Part shown: positions 50,182-58,314 of the stretch, in pieces
How positions within the stretch are numbered: position 1 is the first letter of the stretch
How the letters are laid out: the number at the start of each line of letters is the position of its first letter
Assembly (NCBI GenBank): GCA_002345215.1
Contig: DDVH01000052.1
Span: 3,685 to 67,684 of the forward strand
Reading direction: 5' to 3'
DNA: 64,000 nucleotides
Source: Anaerolineales bacterium UBA2317
GTDB taxonomy: Bacteria; Chloroflexota; Anaerolineae; Anaerolineales; Villigracilaceae
Program-made: the position numbers and the translations under genes
The notes under the pieces: generated by a model
What the model saw: only the letters and a program-made list of their open reading frames with translations
What the model was told of the DNA's origin: nothing
Database searches by the model: none

Positions 50182-50783
50182 AGGTCTTCGTCACTTTCGA
50201 GTGGGGTAGAACCTGCTAGCAATAAATATGAGCCGACGATGCCCAAACCTAAATTTACAACTGCTAACAAACCTGTCACTAGAATTGCGCTTTCGATGGC
50301 GGCATATAAAATTTCAAAGCCTGCTAACATGGTGAGTAAGCCAAGAATAACTCGCAATAAATTTGTAGTAACGCCTAAGTGAATGATTCCGCCGCCGATT
50401 AATAATAAACCACCTGCAATGACTGGCAAACCTAAACCCGGAATAGCAGTTTCGATACTTGGTGCCGCGCCAGCAGTGACGAGTGCCACAATGCCCATGA
50501 GCGCAATCCGAAAGGCTTGCCCGCGTGGGAAAAATGATTCTTCATCTTCCGCATTTGTTAATCCAAGTCGTGTCATTCCTAAAATGGCGACGACCATCCA
50601 ACCTGTGATTAACTTTGCTGAACCCATAGCAAACGGCAGGTGACGTGTCACCAACCAAAGCAAGGCGAGATATTGCAATGCCAATGCGCCTAAACTGATA
50701 CGCCAATCTGTATTAATTAACATGACGGTTGCTGTGACGAGAATCAATGTGACAGCAATCCATGAGACAATTTCGGGGAACAT
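50178..50783 (-). CDS. NuoK/HyfE-like small membrane subunit
   Basis: 201 residues, six or seven hydrophobic helices. The C-terminal half (GLPVIAGGLLLIGGGIIHLG, then LRVILGLLTMLAGFEILYAAIES) has the three-helix layout and a Glu in the position of NuoK and HyfE/MrpC, with an extra N-terminal helical half as in HyfE. The assignment rests on layout and on its place between two antiporter-like genes. It overlaps the downstream gene by four bases and is separated from the upstream gene by one base. Confidence 0.65.
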   Translation of the reverse strand: MFPEIVSWIAVTLILVTATVMLINTDWRISLGALALQYLALLWLVTRHLPFAMGSAKLITGWMVVAILGMTRLGLTNAEDEESFFPRGQAFRIALMGIVALVTAGAAPSIETAIPGLGLPVIAGGLLLIGGGIIHLGVTTNLLRVILGLLTMLAGFEILYAAIESAILVTGLLAVVNLGLGIVGSYLLLAGSTPLESDEDL

Positions 50784-50784
50784 G

Positions 50785-52335
50785 TTATGAAGCCGCCTGT
50801 GTGATTAATGCAACAAATAAAACTAAAAATAGCAACGTCCACATGATGCCGCCTTCGCCTTCGAGTGTTTTTGTGACGATTTGACTCACTCTGCCGAAAA
50901 AGCGATACAGTGACCACAAGCCTTGATATAAATTGTTTAATCGTGATTCTGTGGTTGAAACCCAGTGAGCGCGAACAGGGTTGAAGATGCGAAATCGCCG
51001 ACTTGCCCAGACCAAGCCGAAAGTCAAGAGAGAGGCGATGATGGCTTGCAACCATGCGCCGATTTGCATCGCGCCGTCCCAGCCGATAAATCCTAAAAGA
51101 AATTGAATCAAAATTAATAAAATGATTCCTGATGGATACACGGCTTGCATCCAAGCGGGTTGGTTATCTAATGTGTCTCGATTGGTTGAGCGAAGTGTGT
51201 GACGAATAAAACCAGCCATCAGTAAGGCTTGAGCAATAATTGCAAATGGAATAAAAAAACTTAAGTTGCCGAGCCATGCACTGGCGGTTAAAGAAAATGG
51301 TAAAGCGGAAATACCCAATACGCCAAGTAACATGATGCGATTAAGCCGAATGTTTTGGGCTGATGCTAGAAATAATGTGCCACCGACCAAAATCAAAGCA
51401 CAACCCCATGCTACTGCTCCAATTGGGTTGCCACTTAATGCTGAAAGAATGGCAAGTGATGCAATGCCAATCACCCAATGGGGGCGACCATTTAATTCAT
51501 CTGGCGCGCGAAGCCAAGTCCAACCTGCGTAGATGGCGGCGATTAAAGTCAATGAGATTAAGATAGGCGTGAGACTCGATGTTAAGATACCAACTGGAAT
51601 ACGACCTAATAAAATTAAACTCGATGCGGCTGAAATTAATCGTAAGGCTGTTCCAAACCCACGCCTCAAATTTGATTCGGGCGCGTATGGCAAATGTAAC
51701 GGAAGTACGCCCAAACGCAAACCAGAAGCAATCACAAGAAAAATACCTGCACTGGCAGACATGGATTGAAATTCAAATGTATTGGCTTCGGCAATACTGG
51801 TCATACTGCCCCATAATAAAAACCCGATTCCAAATGCCCGCGTTGAAAAAGAGATGACCACTTTCTCGTTGTTCGATGCGCCATCAACTGAACTCAAGTG
51901 AATGATTAATTCTGTTAAATCTAATGCCGCCCACAATAATAACAAAGTCAGTGGGTTGTTGGATGTCACTGCTAAAATGCCTGCACCACCCAAAGCCAAA
52001 GTCCCTGCCCAAACGGATGTATTCACATAGACAGGTTGAGTGACAGCCGTTAATAAAATAGATAAAGTTAATGCCGCAATGCTAAGCGCGAATGGAAATG
52101 AAATTCCATCAGCAGTAAAAATCAAAGATGAATTAAATGCATCTAATGTTGGTATGCCCGGCAAAGCAATATTCAAAGGTAATTGCACAAGCCATAAAAA
52201 TACACTCACAAAGCCAAGCATCGCGCCACCAACTGCCACCAGCCATGTGTAACGCGCTTCAGGGCGAAAAATTCGCAAGCCAACCAAAATCAATGACGTT
52301 AGAAAAAATAAAAGACAAGAAATTAAAATGAGCAT
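50785..52335 (-). CDS. NuoL/NuoN-like proton-translocating membrane subunit
   Basis: 516 residues, about fourteen helices. The helix-seven segment SGLRLGVLPLHLPYAPESN aligns with the F-K-x4-P-F-H pattern, with Arg in place of Lys and His kept. An acidic pair lies in LLWAALDLTELIIHL. After the core there is an amphipathic stretch (SRLNNLYQGLWSLYRFFGRV) and a last helix GGIMWTLLFLVLFVALIT, as in long NuoL/HyfB-like subunits. It is the first gene of the three-gene unit. Ion pumping is plausible but unproven because no redox or antiporter partner subunit is nearby. Confidence 0.78.
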   Translation of the reverse strand: MLILISCLLFFLTSLILVGLRIFRPEARYTWLVAVGGAMLGFVSVFLWLVQLPLNIALPGIPTLDAFNSSLIFTADGISFPFALSIAALTLSILLTAVTQPVYVNTSVWAGTLALGGAGILAVTSNNPLTLLLLWAALDLTELIIHLSSVDGASNNEKVVISFSTRAFGIGFLLWGSMTSIAEANTFEFQSMSASAGIFLVIASGLRLGVLPLHLPYAPESNLRRGFGTALRLISAASSLILLGRIPVGILTSSLTPILISLTLIAAIYAGWTWLRAPDELNGRPHWVIGIASLAILSALSGNPIGAVAWGCALILVGGTLFLASAQNIRLNRIMLLGVLGISALPFSLTASAWLGNLSFFIPFAIIAQALLMAGFIRHTLRSTNRDTLDNQPAWMQAVYPSGIILLILIQFLLGFIGWDGAMQIGAWLQAIIASLLTFGLVWASRRFRIFNPVRAHWVSTTESRLNNLYQGLWSLYRFFGRVSQIVTKTLEGEGGIMWTLLFLVLFVALITQAAS

Positions 52336-52392
52336 GAGATAAGTTAATTGTAACAGTTTTATTACTATGGAAATTTATCTTTTTGCCTTTGG

Positions 52393-52398
52393 TAAAAT
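52393..52398 (+). promoter_or_regulatory. -10 box of the DUF3048 gene, leaderless spacing
   Basis: TAAAAT ends six bases before the ATG at 52405 with no ribosome-binding site between. Confidence 0.5.
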
Positions 52399-52404
52399 CC
52401 TTGC

Positions 52405-53709
52405 ATGACCTTTCGACCTTTGAGACTATTTAGACCAATTAGACTATTCAGACCATTTAGACTACTTGGACTTTTCGGATTACTCATCATCTCTTGTACT
52501 ACTCCCACCGCCTCACCACCTGACCTGATACCTGCTACTGTTCCCGCCAGCAATTTGCCTACACCCACACCATTCCAACCACAGACAATCAATTCCGTAG
52601 ACCCATACCTTGCATTGACCACACCACAAGCGGTTCCTACATTTACACCATACCCAGCACAATATGTCTTGCCACAAGATATATCAACTCCTATAGAAAT
52701 CATCCCATCTTTTGAAAATAATCTAACAACCTACAATCCGTTAACTGGATTAGCAGTCAGTGACCCGACGCTTTTACAACGCCGACCACTGGCAATCAAA
52801 ATTGGCAACTCACCAGATTACGTCCGCCCGCAATCTGGGCTTTCAATGGCAGACGTTGCTTTTGAATATTACATCGAATGGGGCGATACAAGATTCATCG
52901 CAATTTTTTACAGTAATAATGTAGAACGTGTCGGTCCAGTCCGTTCAGGTAGATTTTTTGATGAACATGTCGCTCGCATGTATCACTCTTACTTAATGTT
53001 CAAAGGTGCCGACCCACGCGAATTAAGTTATCTTACTGATTCAGACTTAAATCCATTTTTGGTGAGCGTTGGCATTGGAGAATGTCCGCCTTATTTTATT
53101 GGACCTTACAAACGTGATTCCTATAACAACGTATTTTTCAACATGCTGAAATGGGATGCTTGTATTGAAAGAAAAGGCTTAGATAATTCTCCACAAGTAA
53201 TTAGTGGTGGCTTTTTCTCTGAAGAAATGCCGCAATCTCAATTAACTGCCACCAAAATTTATTCTTATTATTCAGTTTATAACTATAGCTACTGGGAATA
53301 TGACCCAATTGCCAAAAACTTTATTCGTTATCAGGAAGCAAAAGATTTAGTGCGCGGAAATGCCGAAGCGTATGCTCCGCTCACCGACGACTACACAGGC
53401 TTCCCTATTACGGCAGAGAACGTGGTTGTGATTTTCGTCCCGCATATTTTTGTAAACACATACAACTCAGAAGATGAGGTGTATCACATTGACTTGATAG
53501 ATTACGGCAATGCCATCGTTTATCGTGATGGACTTGCTATCCCAGCCTATTGGATTCGTACGGAAGAAAATCAACCGCTTTTGTTAACCACTTTAACAGG
53601 CGACCCAATCTTCTTACGCCCAGGGCAAACTTTTTATCAAGTGATGGGAACGACCTCTACTTATACAAATAACGGCACTGAATGGAGATTTGAATTTAGA
53701 ACGCCATAG
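52405..53709 (+). CDS. DUF3048 lipoprotein
   Basis: 434 residues. The signal peptide is odd: a basic tripeptide-repeat stretch RLFRPIRLFRPFRLLGLF, then GLLIISC with lipobox Cys near residue 31. A Thr/Pro-rich linker follows (to about residue 105). The DUF3048 domain then shows YNPLTGLAV, RRPLAIKIGNSPDYVRPQSG, the conserved ERVGPVRSGRFFDEH, and the C-terminal subdomain with DYTGFPITAENVVV and a late FLRPGQTFYQV. Family members (YerB-like) are secreted; function is unknown. The N-terminal repeat comes from a nine-base tandem DNA repeat. Confidence 0.88.
   Translation: MTFRPLRLFRPIRLFRPFRLLGLFGLLIISCTTPTASPPDLIPATVPASNLPTPTPFQPQTINSVDPYLALTTPQAVPTFTPYPAQYVLPQDISTPIEIIPSFENNLTTYNPLTGLAVSDPTLLQRRPLAIKIGNSPDYVRPQSGLSMADVAFEYYIEWGDTRFIAIFYSNNVERVGPVRSGRFFDEHVARMYHSYLMFKGADPRELSYLTDSDLNPFLVSVGIGECPPYFIGPYKRDSYNNVFFNMLKWDACIERKGLDNSPQVISGGFFSEEMPQSQLTATKIYSYYSVYNYSYWEYDPIAKNFIRYQEAKDLVRGNAEAYAPLTDDYTGFPITAENVVVIFVPHIFVNTYNSEDEVYHIDLIDYGNAIVYRDGLAIPAYWIRTEENQPLLLTTLTGDPIFLRPGQTFYQVMGTTSTYTNNGTEWRFEFRTP
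52414..52476 (+). repeat. Nine-base tandem repeat at the start of the DUF3048 gene
   Basis: Seven degenerate units of consensus AGACYATTT (first unit CGACCTTTG, last GGACTTTTC) encode alternating Arg-Leu-Phe and Arg-Pro-Ile/Phe triplets that form the basic and hydrophobic parts of the signal peptide. Confidence 0.88.
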
Positions 53710-53718
53710 CAAATGAGA

Positions 53719-53745
53719 CTTCCGAAGTCTTTAAGACTTCGGAAG
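53719..53745. repeat. Perfect hairpin CTTCCGAAGTCT / AGACTTCGGAAG
   Basis: A 12-bp stem with a three-base loop (53731-53733). No T-run follows on either strand, so it is a repeat-type palindrome rather than a clear terminator, though it could slow RNA polymerase. Confidence 0.75.
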
Positions 53746-53757
53746 CCTATTATGGAT

Positions 53758-53763
53758 TAAAAT
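53758..53763 (+). promoter_or_regulatory. -10 box of the zinc-ribbon gene, leaderless spacing
   Basis: TAAAAT ends six bases before the ATG at 53770; no Shine-Dalgarno sequence is present. Confidence 0.5.
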
Positions 53764-53769
53764 ATCCCT

Positions 53770-54291
53770 ATGACTTTTGACCCCGTTTTTCTCAGCAGTC
53801 TAACATTAGTACTCACCGCATTTGCCGGCGCATTCATCATTGCCTTGTGGGTGAGTTTAGTAATATGGACATATCGTGACATTCGCGCCCGCACACGTGA
53901 CCCATTGATTCAAACTTTAGCCGCATTGCTTGTGGCAGTATTAAATTTGCCCGGCGTTTTAGTTTACTTAATTCTTCGTCCGCCGCGAACTTTAGAAGAA
54001 GAATATCAACATACATTAGAAGAAGAAGCATTACTTCAAGCGCTTGAAGATTTACCACTTTGCCCCGGCTGTGAAAGACGAGTCAAAGAAGATTGGCAAG
54101 TTTGCCCCAATTGCCACACCAAATTAAAGAAGACATGTCACAACTGTTCAAAGTTTATGGAACTCTCTTGGAACATCTGCCCATTTTGTGGCACACCTGC
54201 GCCCGGTATGCGTGTTGAATCTACAAGTATTAGCGACGCGCTCAAAAATCTAAAACTAGATGATGACCCCAGCGAAGTAAAAACAGAATAA
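53770..54291 (+). CDS. Membrane protein with double zinc ribbon
   Basis: 173 residues. Two hydrophobic helices (about 8-33 and 48-68) precede a cytoplasmic acidic stretch (LEEEYQHTLEEEALLQALEDL) and a zinc-ribbon pair: C-x2-C...C-x2-C in CPGCERRVKEDWQVCPNC, then CHNCSKFMELSWNICPFC. Such DZR modules mediate protein contacts. The function is unknown. The next gene follows after 29 bases. Confidence 0.82.
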   Translation: MTFDPVFLSSLTLVLTAFAGAFIIALWVSLVIWTYRDIRARTRDPLIQTLAALLVAVLNLPGVLVYLILRPPRTLEEEYQHTLEEEALLQALEDLPLCPGCERRVKEDWQVCPNCHTKLKKTCHNCSKFMELSWNICPFCGTPAPGMRVESTSISDALKNLKLDDDPSEVKTE

Positions 54292-54320
54292 CATTAACTC
54301 AACAAGGTATATAGAATTCA

Positions 54321-54848
54321 ATGAGTGAAAAACAACTTCAAGGATATTTTGCATTTGACGATTCAGATTTAATCGCCAACAAATTCGGAAGACTTTCTCC
54401 CAAACAACAGAAAAAATTAACCTCAAACGACAAATTCGCCCAACGCTTCATTCTTGGACTTACACTTGTTTGCATCGCGTTAGCATTGTTCTTCATTTAT
54501 AAAGTCGTCGTGGATTCAACCAGCATTGGTTCATGGATTGGTGCTGTATTGGCTATGTTTTTCACCACCTTATTTGGTCGTGGATTGTTCACCAAAGTAG
54601 ATTACTCCGTCCAAAAGGTGGAAGGTGAAGTGCAATTTGTGAAAGTAGAAAAACAGACAGGTTCTGTCAATGACCCATCGTACAAACGCCAAACTGTTTC
54701 TAGTTACGAAATGCACGTAGGTGGAGAATCTTTTAACAATGCCAATCCAGCTCTGATAGAAATTATGCAGGGTGATGTCTATGCTGTTTATTATGCAAAA
54801 GGCACAAAACAGATTCTTTCGGTTGAATTTATTGCAAAAGGAAAATAA
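54321..54848 (+). CDS. Unknown membrane protein, 175 aa
   Basis: N-terminal soluble part (YFAFDDSDLIANKFGRLSPKQ), two helices (about 47-65 and 72-90), then a C-terminal beta-rich domain (VEGEVQFVKVEKQTG, then YEMHVGGESFNNANPALIEIMQGDVYAVYYAKGTKQILSVE-like strands), which resembles small SH3-like or DUF-type domains that follow a GDxYxVYY pattern. No family is named with confidence. Confidence 0.72.
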   Translation: MSEKQLQGYFAFDDSDLIANKFGRLSPKQQKKLTSNDKFAQRFILGLTLVCIALALFFIYKVVVDSTSIGSWIGAVLAMFFTTLFGRGLFTKVDYSVQKVEGEVQFVKVEKQTGSVNDPSYKRQTVSSYEMHVGGESFNNANPALIEIMQGDVYAVYYAKGTKQILSVEFIAKGK

Positions 54849-54856
54849 ATTTCTCA

Positions 54857-55024
54857 ATCCCGAAGGGATGGCATTTTTATAGAACGCAGGCAGTCATTTT
54901 AAAAATCCCATAGGGATGACATAATTTTTAATATCTATGACACCCCTTTGGGGTTTTATACGAAACAATATCCAATCTATAATCATTTGACCCCTACGGG
55001 GTCAAAATGAAATGCGGAGCATTT
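54857..55024. repeat. Cluster of five short hairpins
   Basis: Five stem-loops with three-base loops in 168 bases: ATCCC-GAA-GGGAT (54857), ATCCC-ATA-GGGAT (54905), ACCCC-TTT-GGGGT (54942), GACCCC-TAC-GGGGTC (54989) and AAATGC-GGA-GCATTT (55010). The first four share a CCC/GGG core. They fill the gap before the enolase-family gene, and none has a proper T-run except the third (TTTTAT). Confidence 0.85.
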
Positions 55025-55033
55025 TGCTAAAAA

Positions 55034-56137
55034 ATGAAAATAGAATCCATCACTCTTTATCACATCTCCATGCCGTTGGTTTCAGCATTTGAAACCTCTT
55101 TCGGACGTGAAACGAATCGCGAATGTGTCATTATTGAAATCCAATCCGAAGGATTAACAGGTTATGGCGAATGTGTCGCCGCGCGTGACCCCGGTTATAG
55201 TTATGAAACTGCACAAACATCCATTCATGTGATTAAAGATTTTGTTTCGGGGTTAATCAAAGGCAAAGATATTAAAGATGCAAACGATTTTCAAAAAAGA
55301 GTCGAAGGCATTCGCGGACATCACTTAGCAAAAGCCGGTGTGGAGATGGCAATTTGGGATTTGCTTGGCAAACGCGAAAATAAGTCACTCAAAGTATTAT
55401 TTGGCGGTGTGAGAGACAAAGTTGAAGTGGGGGTTTCGATAGGGATTCAAGAATCAAAAGAAGTATTAGTCAAAACGACACAAGATTATGTTAATCAAGG
55501 CTATGCGCGCGTAAAAATAAAAATTAAGCCAACACGAGATGTGGAAGACGCACAAGCGGTTCGTAAACATTTTCCAAATCTGCGCTTACAAGTAGATGCA
55601 AATTCTGCTTATTCAATGGATGACGCGAATACCCTCAAACCATTAGATGATTTGAATTTATTATTAATCGAACAACCCTTGTTTGAAGATGATATTTGGG
55701 ATCATCATAAATTTCAGGCTCAATTCAAAACGCCAATTTGTTTGGATGAAAGTATTATTACGTCACGCCATGCCCGTTATGCAATTGAGATGAAAGCCTG
55801 CAAAATTATCAATATCAAAGCGGGAAGATTAGGCGGATTGAGTCAAGCCATTCAAACACATGATATTTGCCAACAAAATCAAATTCCTGTTTGGTGTGGT
55901 GGCATGTTAGAAACAGGAATCGGTCGCGCCTCAAACTTAGCATTGGCATCGCTTCCAAATTTTATTTTGCCTGCTGATGTGTCTGCATCGAATCGCTATT
56001 ATAAAAAAGATATTACCAACGAAAGTTTTGTGTTGAATTCTGATTCAACGATTGATGTTCCAACGAATGCGGGATTAGGTATAACGATTGATAAAGATGC
56101 TTTGCAAAGTTATACAATTTCAAAAATTGAATGTTAA
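55034..56137 (+). CDS. menC: o-Succinylbenzoate synthase / N-succinylamino acid racemase
   Basis: Enolase-superfamily enzyme of 367 residues. Catalytic and metal residues are all visible: K161-x-K163-x-K165 in RVKIKIKP, metal ligands D188 (VDANS), E213 (IEQPL) and D238 (CLDES), and K262 in INIKAGRLGG, followed by VWCGGMLETGIGRA. These fit the MenC/NSAR group, which makes o-succinylbenzoate for menaquinone or racemises N-acyl amino acids; sequence alone cannot separate the two. No other men gene is nearby, so racemase activity is a real alternative. The CapA gene overlaps its end by seven bases. Confidence 0.85.
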   Translation: MKIESITLYHISMPLVSAFETSFGRETNRECVIIEIQSEGLTGYGECVAARDPGYSYETAQTSIHVIKDFVSGLIKGKDIKDANDFQKRVEGIRGHHLAKAGVEMAIWDLLGKRENKSLKVLFGGVRDKVEVGVSIGIQESKEVLVKTTQDYVNQGYARVKIKIKPTRDVEDAQAVRKHFPNLRLQVDANSAYSMDDANTLKPLDDLNLLLIEQPLFEDDIWDHHKFQAQFKTPICLDESIITSRHARYAIEMKACKIINIKAGRLGGLSQAIQTHDICQQNQIPVWCGGMLETGIGRASNLALASLPNFILPADVSASNRYYKKDITNESFVLNSDSTIDVPTNAGLGITIDKDALQSYTISKIEC

Positions 56138-57783
56138 TGAAAAAATATTTAGTAATTTTATTTTCTTTTTTCCTGCTTGCTTGTTCAACAGGGACGCCAC
56201 AAGTTACAAACACCCCTGAAATAATTGTCACTGCTTCACCAACCAGCACATCCACACCATTACCACCTTCATTATGGATTAGTGATTCAGTGCCTGATAA
56301 TTTGCGCGAACTGGCTCAAACATTTGATATTCCAATTGTTGATGATATTAATTCTGCGACGCAAACATTCGATATATCTGATTCAGGTTCTACATGGATT
56401 TATGCACTCGTCGCTTCTTTTCCTACGGTGACGGATGATATTGCTTCGGATGCATTAATCTCCATTTGGAAAGGCGAATCTGCTGAACGGAAGTTAATCA
56501 TGGCAGAATCAACTTTGCAGGTGTTTACTGCTAAATGGGGCGAACCAAGCCGAAGTCAAGTAAGAAGCGTGGATTCAAATCAGTTATTAGATGAAGCGTG
56601 GAATGATTTATCAGTATGGGCAATCATCCCGTTTGAAGAAATTAATCCGAAATGGAAAGTGATAAGTGTAGATAATCAATCTCCAATTCGCAAAGAGTTT
56701 GATGAAAACCTTTATGAATTGAAAATTACTTTTGGTGTTGATGGTTTTGATTTACCCGAATCAAATCGCGATGAAACAAAATTAACTACAGTTGTATTAA
56801 CAGGCGTAACCGCATTAGTGCGTGCGACTGCATTTACAATGGAAACCAAAGGTGTGACGCGCCCCGGCGAATTGATTTACGATTGGTTATACAACGCGGA
56901 TGTCACGCACATCAGCAATGAAGTGCCGTTTGATCCAAGTTGCCCATACCCGACACCGGGTTATACAAATTTTATTTTATGTAGTGACCCGAAATATTTT
57001 GAATTACTGCAATATGTTGGCACGGATATTGTTGAATTAACAGGCGACCATTTTGCAGACCGTGGCACACAAGCCATGTTAGATACTTTGGAAATTTACA
57101 AACAAAATAATATTCCATATTATGGCGGCGGAGCAAATGAAGATGAAGCGCGTTTGCCTGTTTTGTTAGAAGTAAATGGAAATAAAATTGCATTTATGGG
57201 GTGCAATGGCAAACGCGGATATACGTTCGTGAAAGCAACGGATATAAAACCTGGTGCGGCAAATTGCGATTATGAATTTTTTACTCAGCAAATTCAAGAT
57301 GTGAAGTCACAAGGTTATATGGTGATTTTTACTTTTCAACATGAAGAGTGTTATCACGTTGGTCCGTGTTATGCGCATGAAAATGATTTTCGAACTGTAG
57401 CAGATGCAGGCGCGACAATTGTGAGTGGAAGTCAAGCGCATTATCCGCACTTGATGGAATTTCGTGGTGATACATTTATCCATTATGGTTTGGGAAATTT
57501 ATTCTTCGACCAAATGACTTATGAATTACCTGATGGCTCCATCATTGATGGAACTCGCCGTGAATTTATTGACCGTCATGTTTTTTATGATGGAAAATAT
57601 TTTGGTGTGGAATTATTGACTGCTATGCTTGAAGATTTTTCACGTCCACGACCGATGAATGAACGTGAACGAGAACAATTTTTATCTGAATATTTTTTTT
57701 ATAGCGGCTGGGCGGATTTATCCCCAACTCCAATTCCGCAACCGACTGTGACTCTTACGCCGATTGTGTTGCCAACGCCTTAA
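56131..57783 (+). CDS. CapA-like lipoprotein (PGA_cap metallophosphatase fold)
   Basis: 550 residues. Signal peptide KKYLVILFSFFLLAC with lipobox Cys near residue 18. Residues about 20-200 are an extracytoplasmic domain of unknown type. From about 210 the PGA_cap domain follows: LTGVTALVRATAF (start of the domain), HISNEVPF, DIVELTGDHFADRGTQAMLDTL, YGGGANEDEARLP, VIFTFQHEECY, VSGSQAHYPHLMEF and HYGLGNLFFDQ. CapA proteins take part in poly-gamma-glutamate capsule export; other members act more generally at the wall. The C-terminus is Pro/Thr-rich. It starts within the menC stop region (ATG at 56131 or 56137). Confidence 0.85.
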   Translation: MLMKKYLVILFSFFLLACSTGTPQVTNTPEIIVTASPTSTSTPLPPSLWISDSVPDNLRELAQTFDIPIVDDINSATQTFDISDSGSTWIYALVASFPTVTDDIASDALISIWKGESAERKLIMAESTLQVFTAKWGEPSRSQVRSVDSNQLLDEAWNDLSVWAIIPFEEINPKWKVISVDNQSPIRKEFDENLYELKITFGVDGFDLPESNRDETKLTTVVLTGVTALVRATAFTMETKGVTRPGELIYDWLYNADVTHISNEVPFDPSCPYPTPGYTNFILCSDPKYFELLQYVGTDIVELTGDHFADRGTQAMLDTLEIYKQNNIPYYGGGANEDEARLPVLLEVNGNKIAFMGCNGKRGYTFVKATDIKPGAANCDYEFFTQQIQDVKSQGYMVIFTFQHEECYHVGPCYAHENDFRTVADAGATIVSGSQAHYPHLMEFRGDTFIHYGLGNLFFDQMTYELPDGSIIDGTRREFIDRHVFYDGKYFGVELLTAMLEDFSRPRPMNEREREQFLSEYFFYSGWADLSPTPIPQPTVTLTPIVLPTP

Positions 57784-57872
57784 GTCTTATTGGTCTTACA
57801 GGTTGGCAGGCGTTTTTTGAATTGCACGAGTAAGGCGTTGTAAGCTTTGCGCTTAATGTTTTGAATATTCAT
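57780..57872 (-). CDS. Possible basic peptide, 30 aa
   Basis: An ATG at 57872 with AAAAGG seven bases upstream opens 30 codons rich in Lys and Arg (MNIQNIKRKAYNALLVQF then KKRLPTCKTNKT), ending in a TAA that overlaps the CapA stop. It starts 22 bases after the stop of the membrane gene upstream on this strand. The size is too small to exclude chance. Confidence 0.25.
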   Translation of the reverse strand: MNIQNIKRKAYNALLVQFKKRLPTCKTNKT

Positions 57873-57894
57873 GATTTTACCTTTTAACAAATTA

Positions 57895-58314
57895 TCATTC
57901 ATGAAGTGAGGGCAAGCTCTTTTTTATTGTCCAATTAGGTGGTTTTGGTAACAAGATGAACATAATATAGTAGAGTGGCATTCCTAAATAAGGAAACACA
58001 AAGAAGGAAAATATAGCAATAGTTCTTATAACGTCAGAAACATTATTGTTTTTGATTGTATGGAATATATAAAATCCTACCAAAACATAAATCAGGACAT
58101 TTAATGAACATATTACTGGAAATCCAAAAGTAGACATGGCTTCAAAAGAATTAAAAGGGAATTTGTTGGGAGGAAAATCATTTGATGGTAAATTTGCTGC
58201 TGTTGCCATTGAAAAAAGCATATAGAACCAGAACAAAATTAAGAGAAAGGGAATAAGGAATACAAATACTGTTGCTACTCCAACAAATATTTTAACAGTC
58301 TTAGATAGATACAT
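57895..58314 (-). CDS. Unknown membrane protein, 139 aa
   Basis: About four hydrophobic segments: residues 5-30, 57-80, 97-112 and 115-128, with loop SNDFPPNKFPFNSF. The ATG at 58314 has AAGGG upstream; an in-frame ATG at 58353 would add a basic leader and is less likely. It is clearly more A+T-rich than ridA or menC and runs against them. No family recognised. Confidence 0.65.
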   Translation of the reverse strand: MYLSKTVKIFVGVATVFVFLIPFLLILFWFYMLFSMATAANLPSNDFPPNKFPFNSFEAMSTFGFPVICSLNVLIYVLVGFYIFHTIKNNNVSDVIRTIAIFSFFVFPYLGMPLYYIMFILLPKPPNWTIKKSLPSLHE

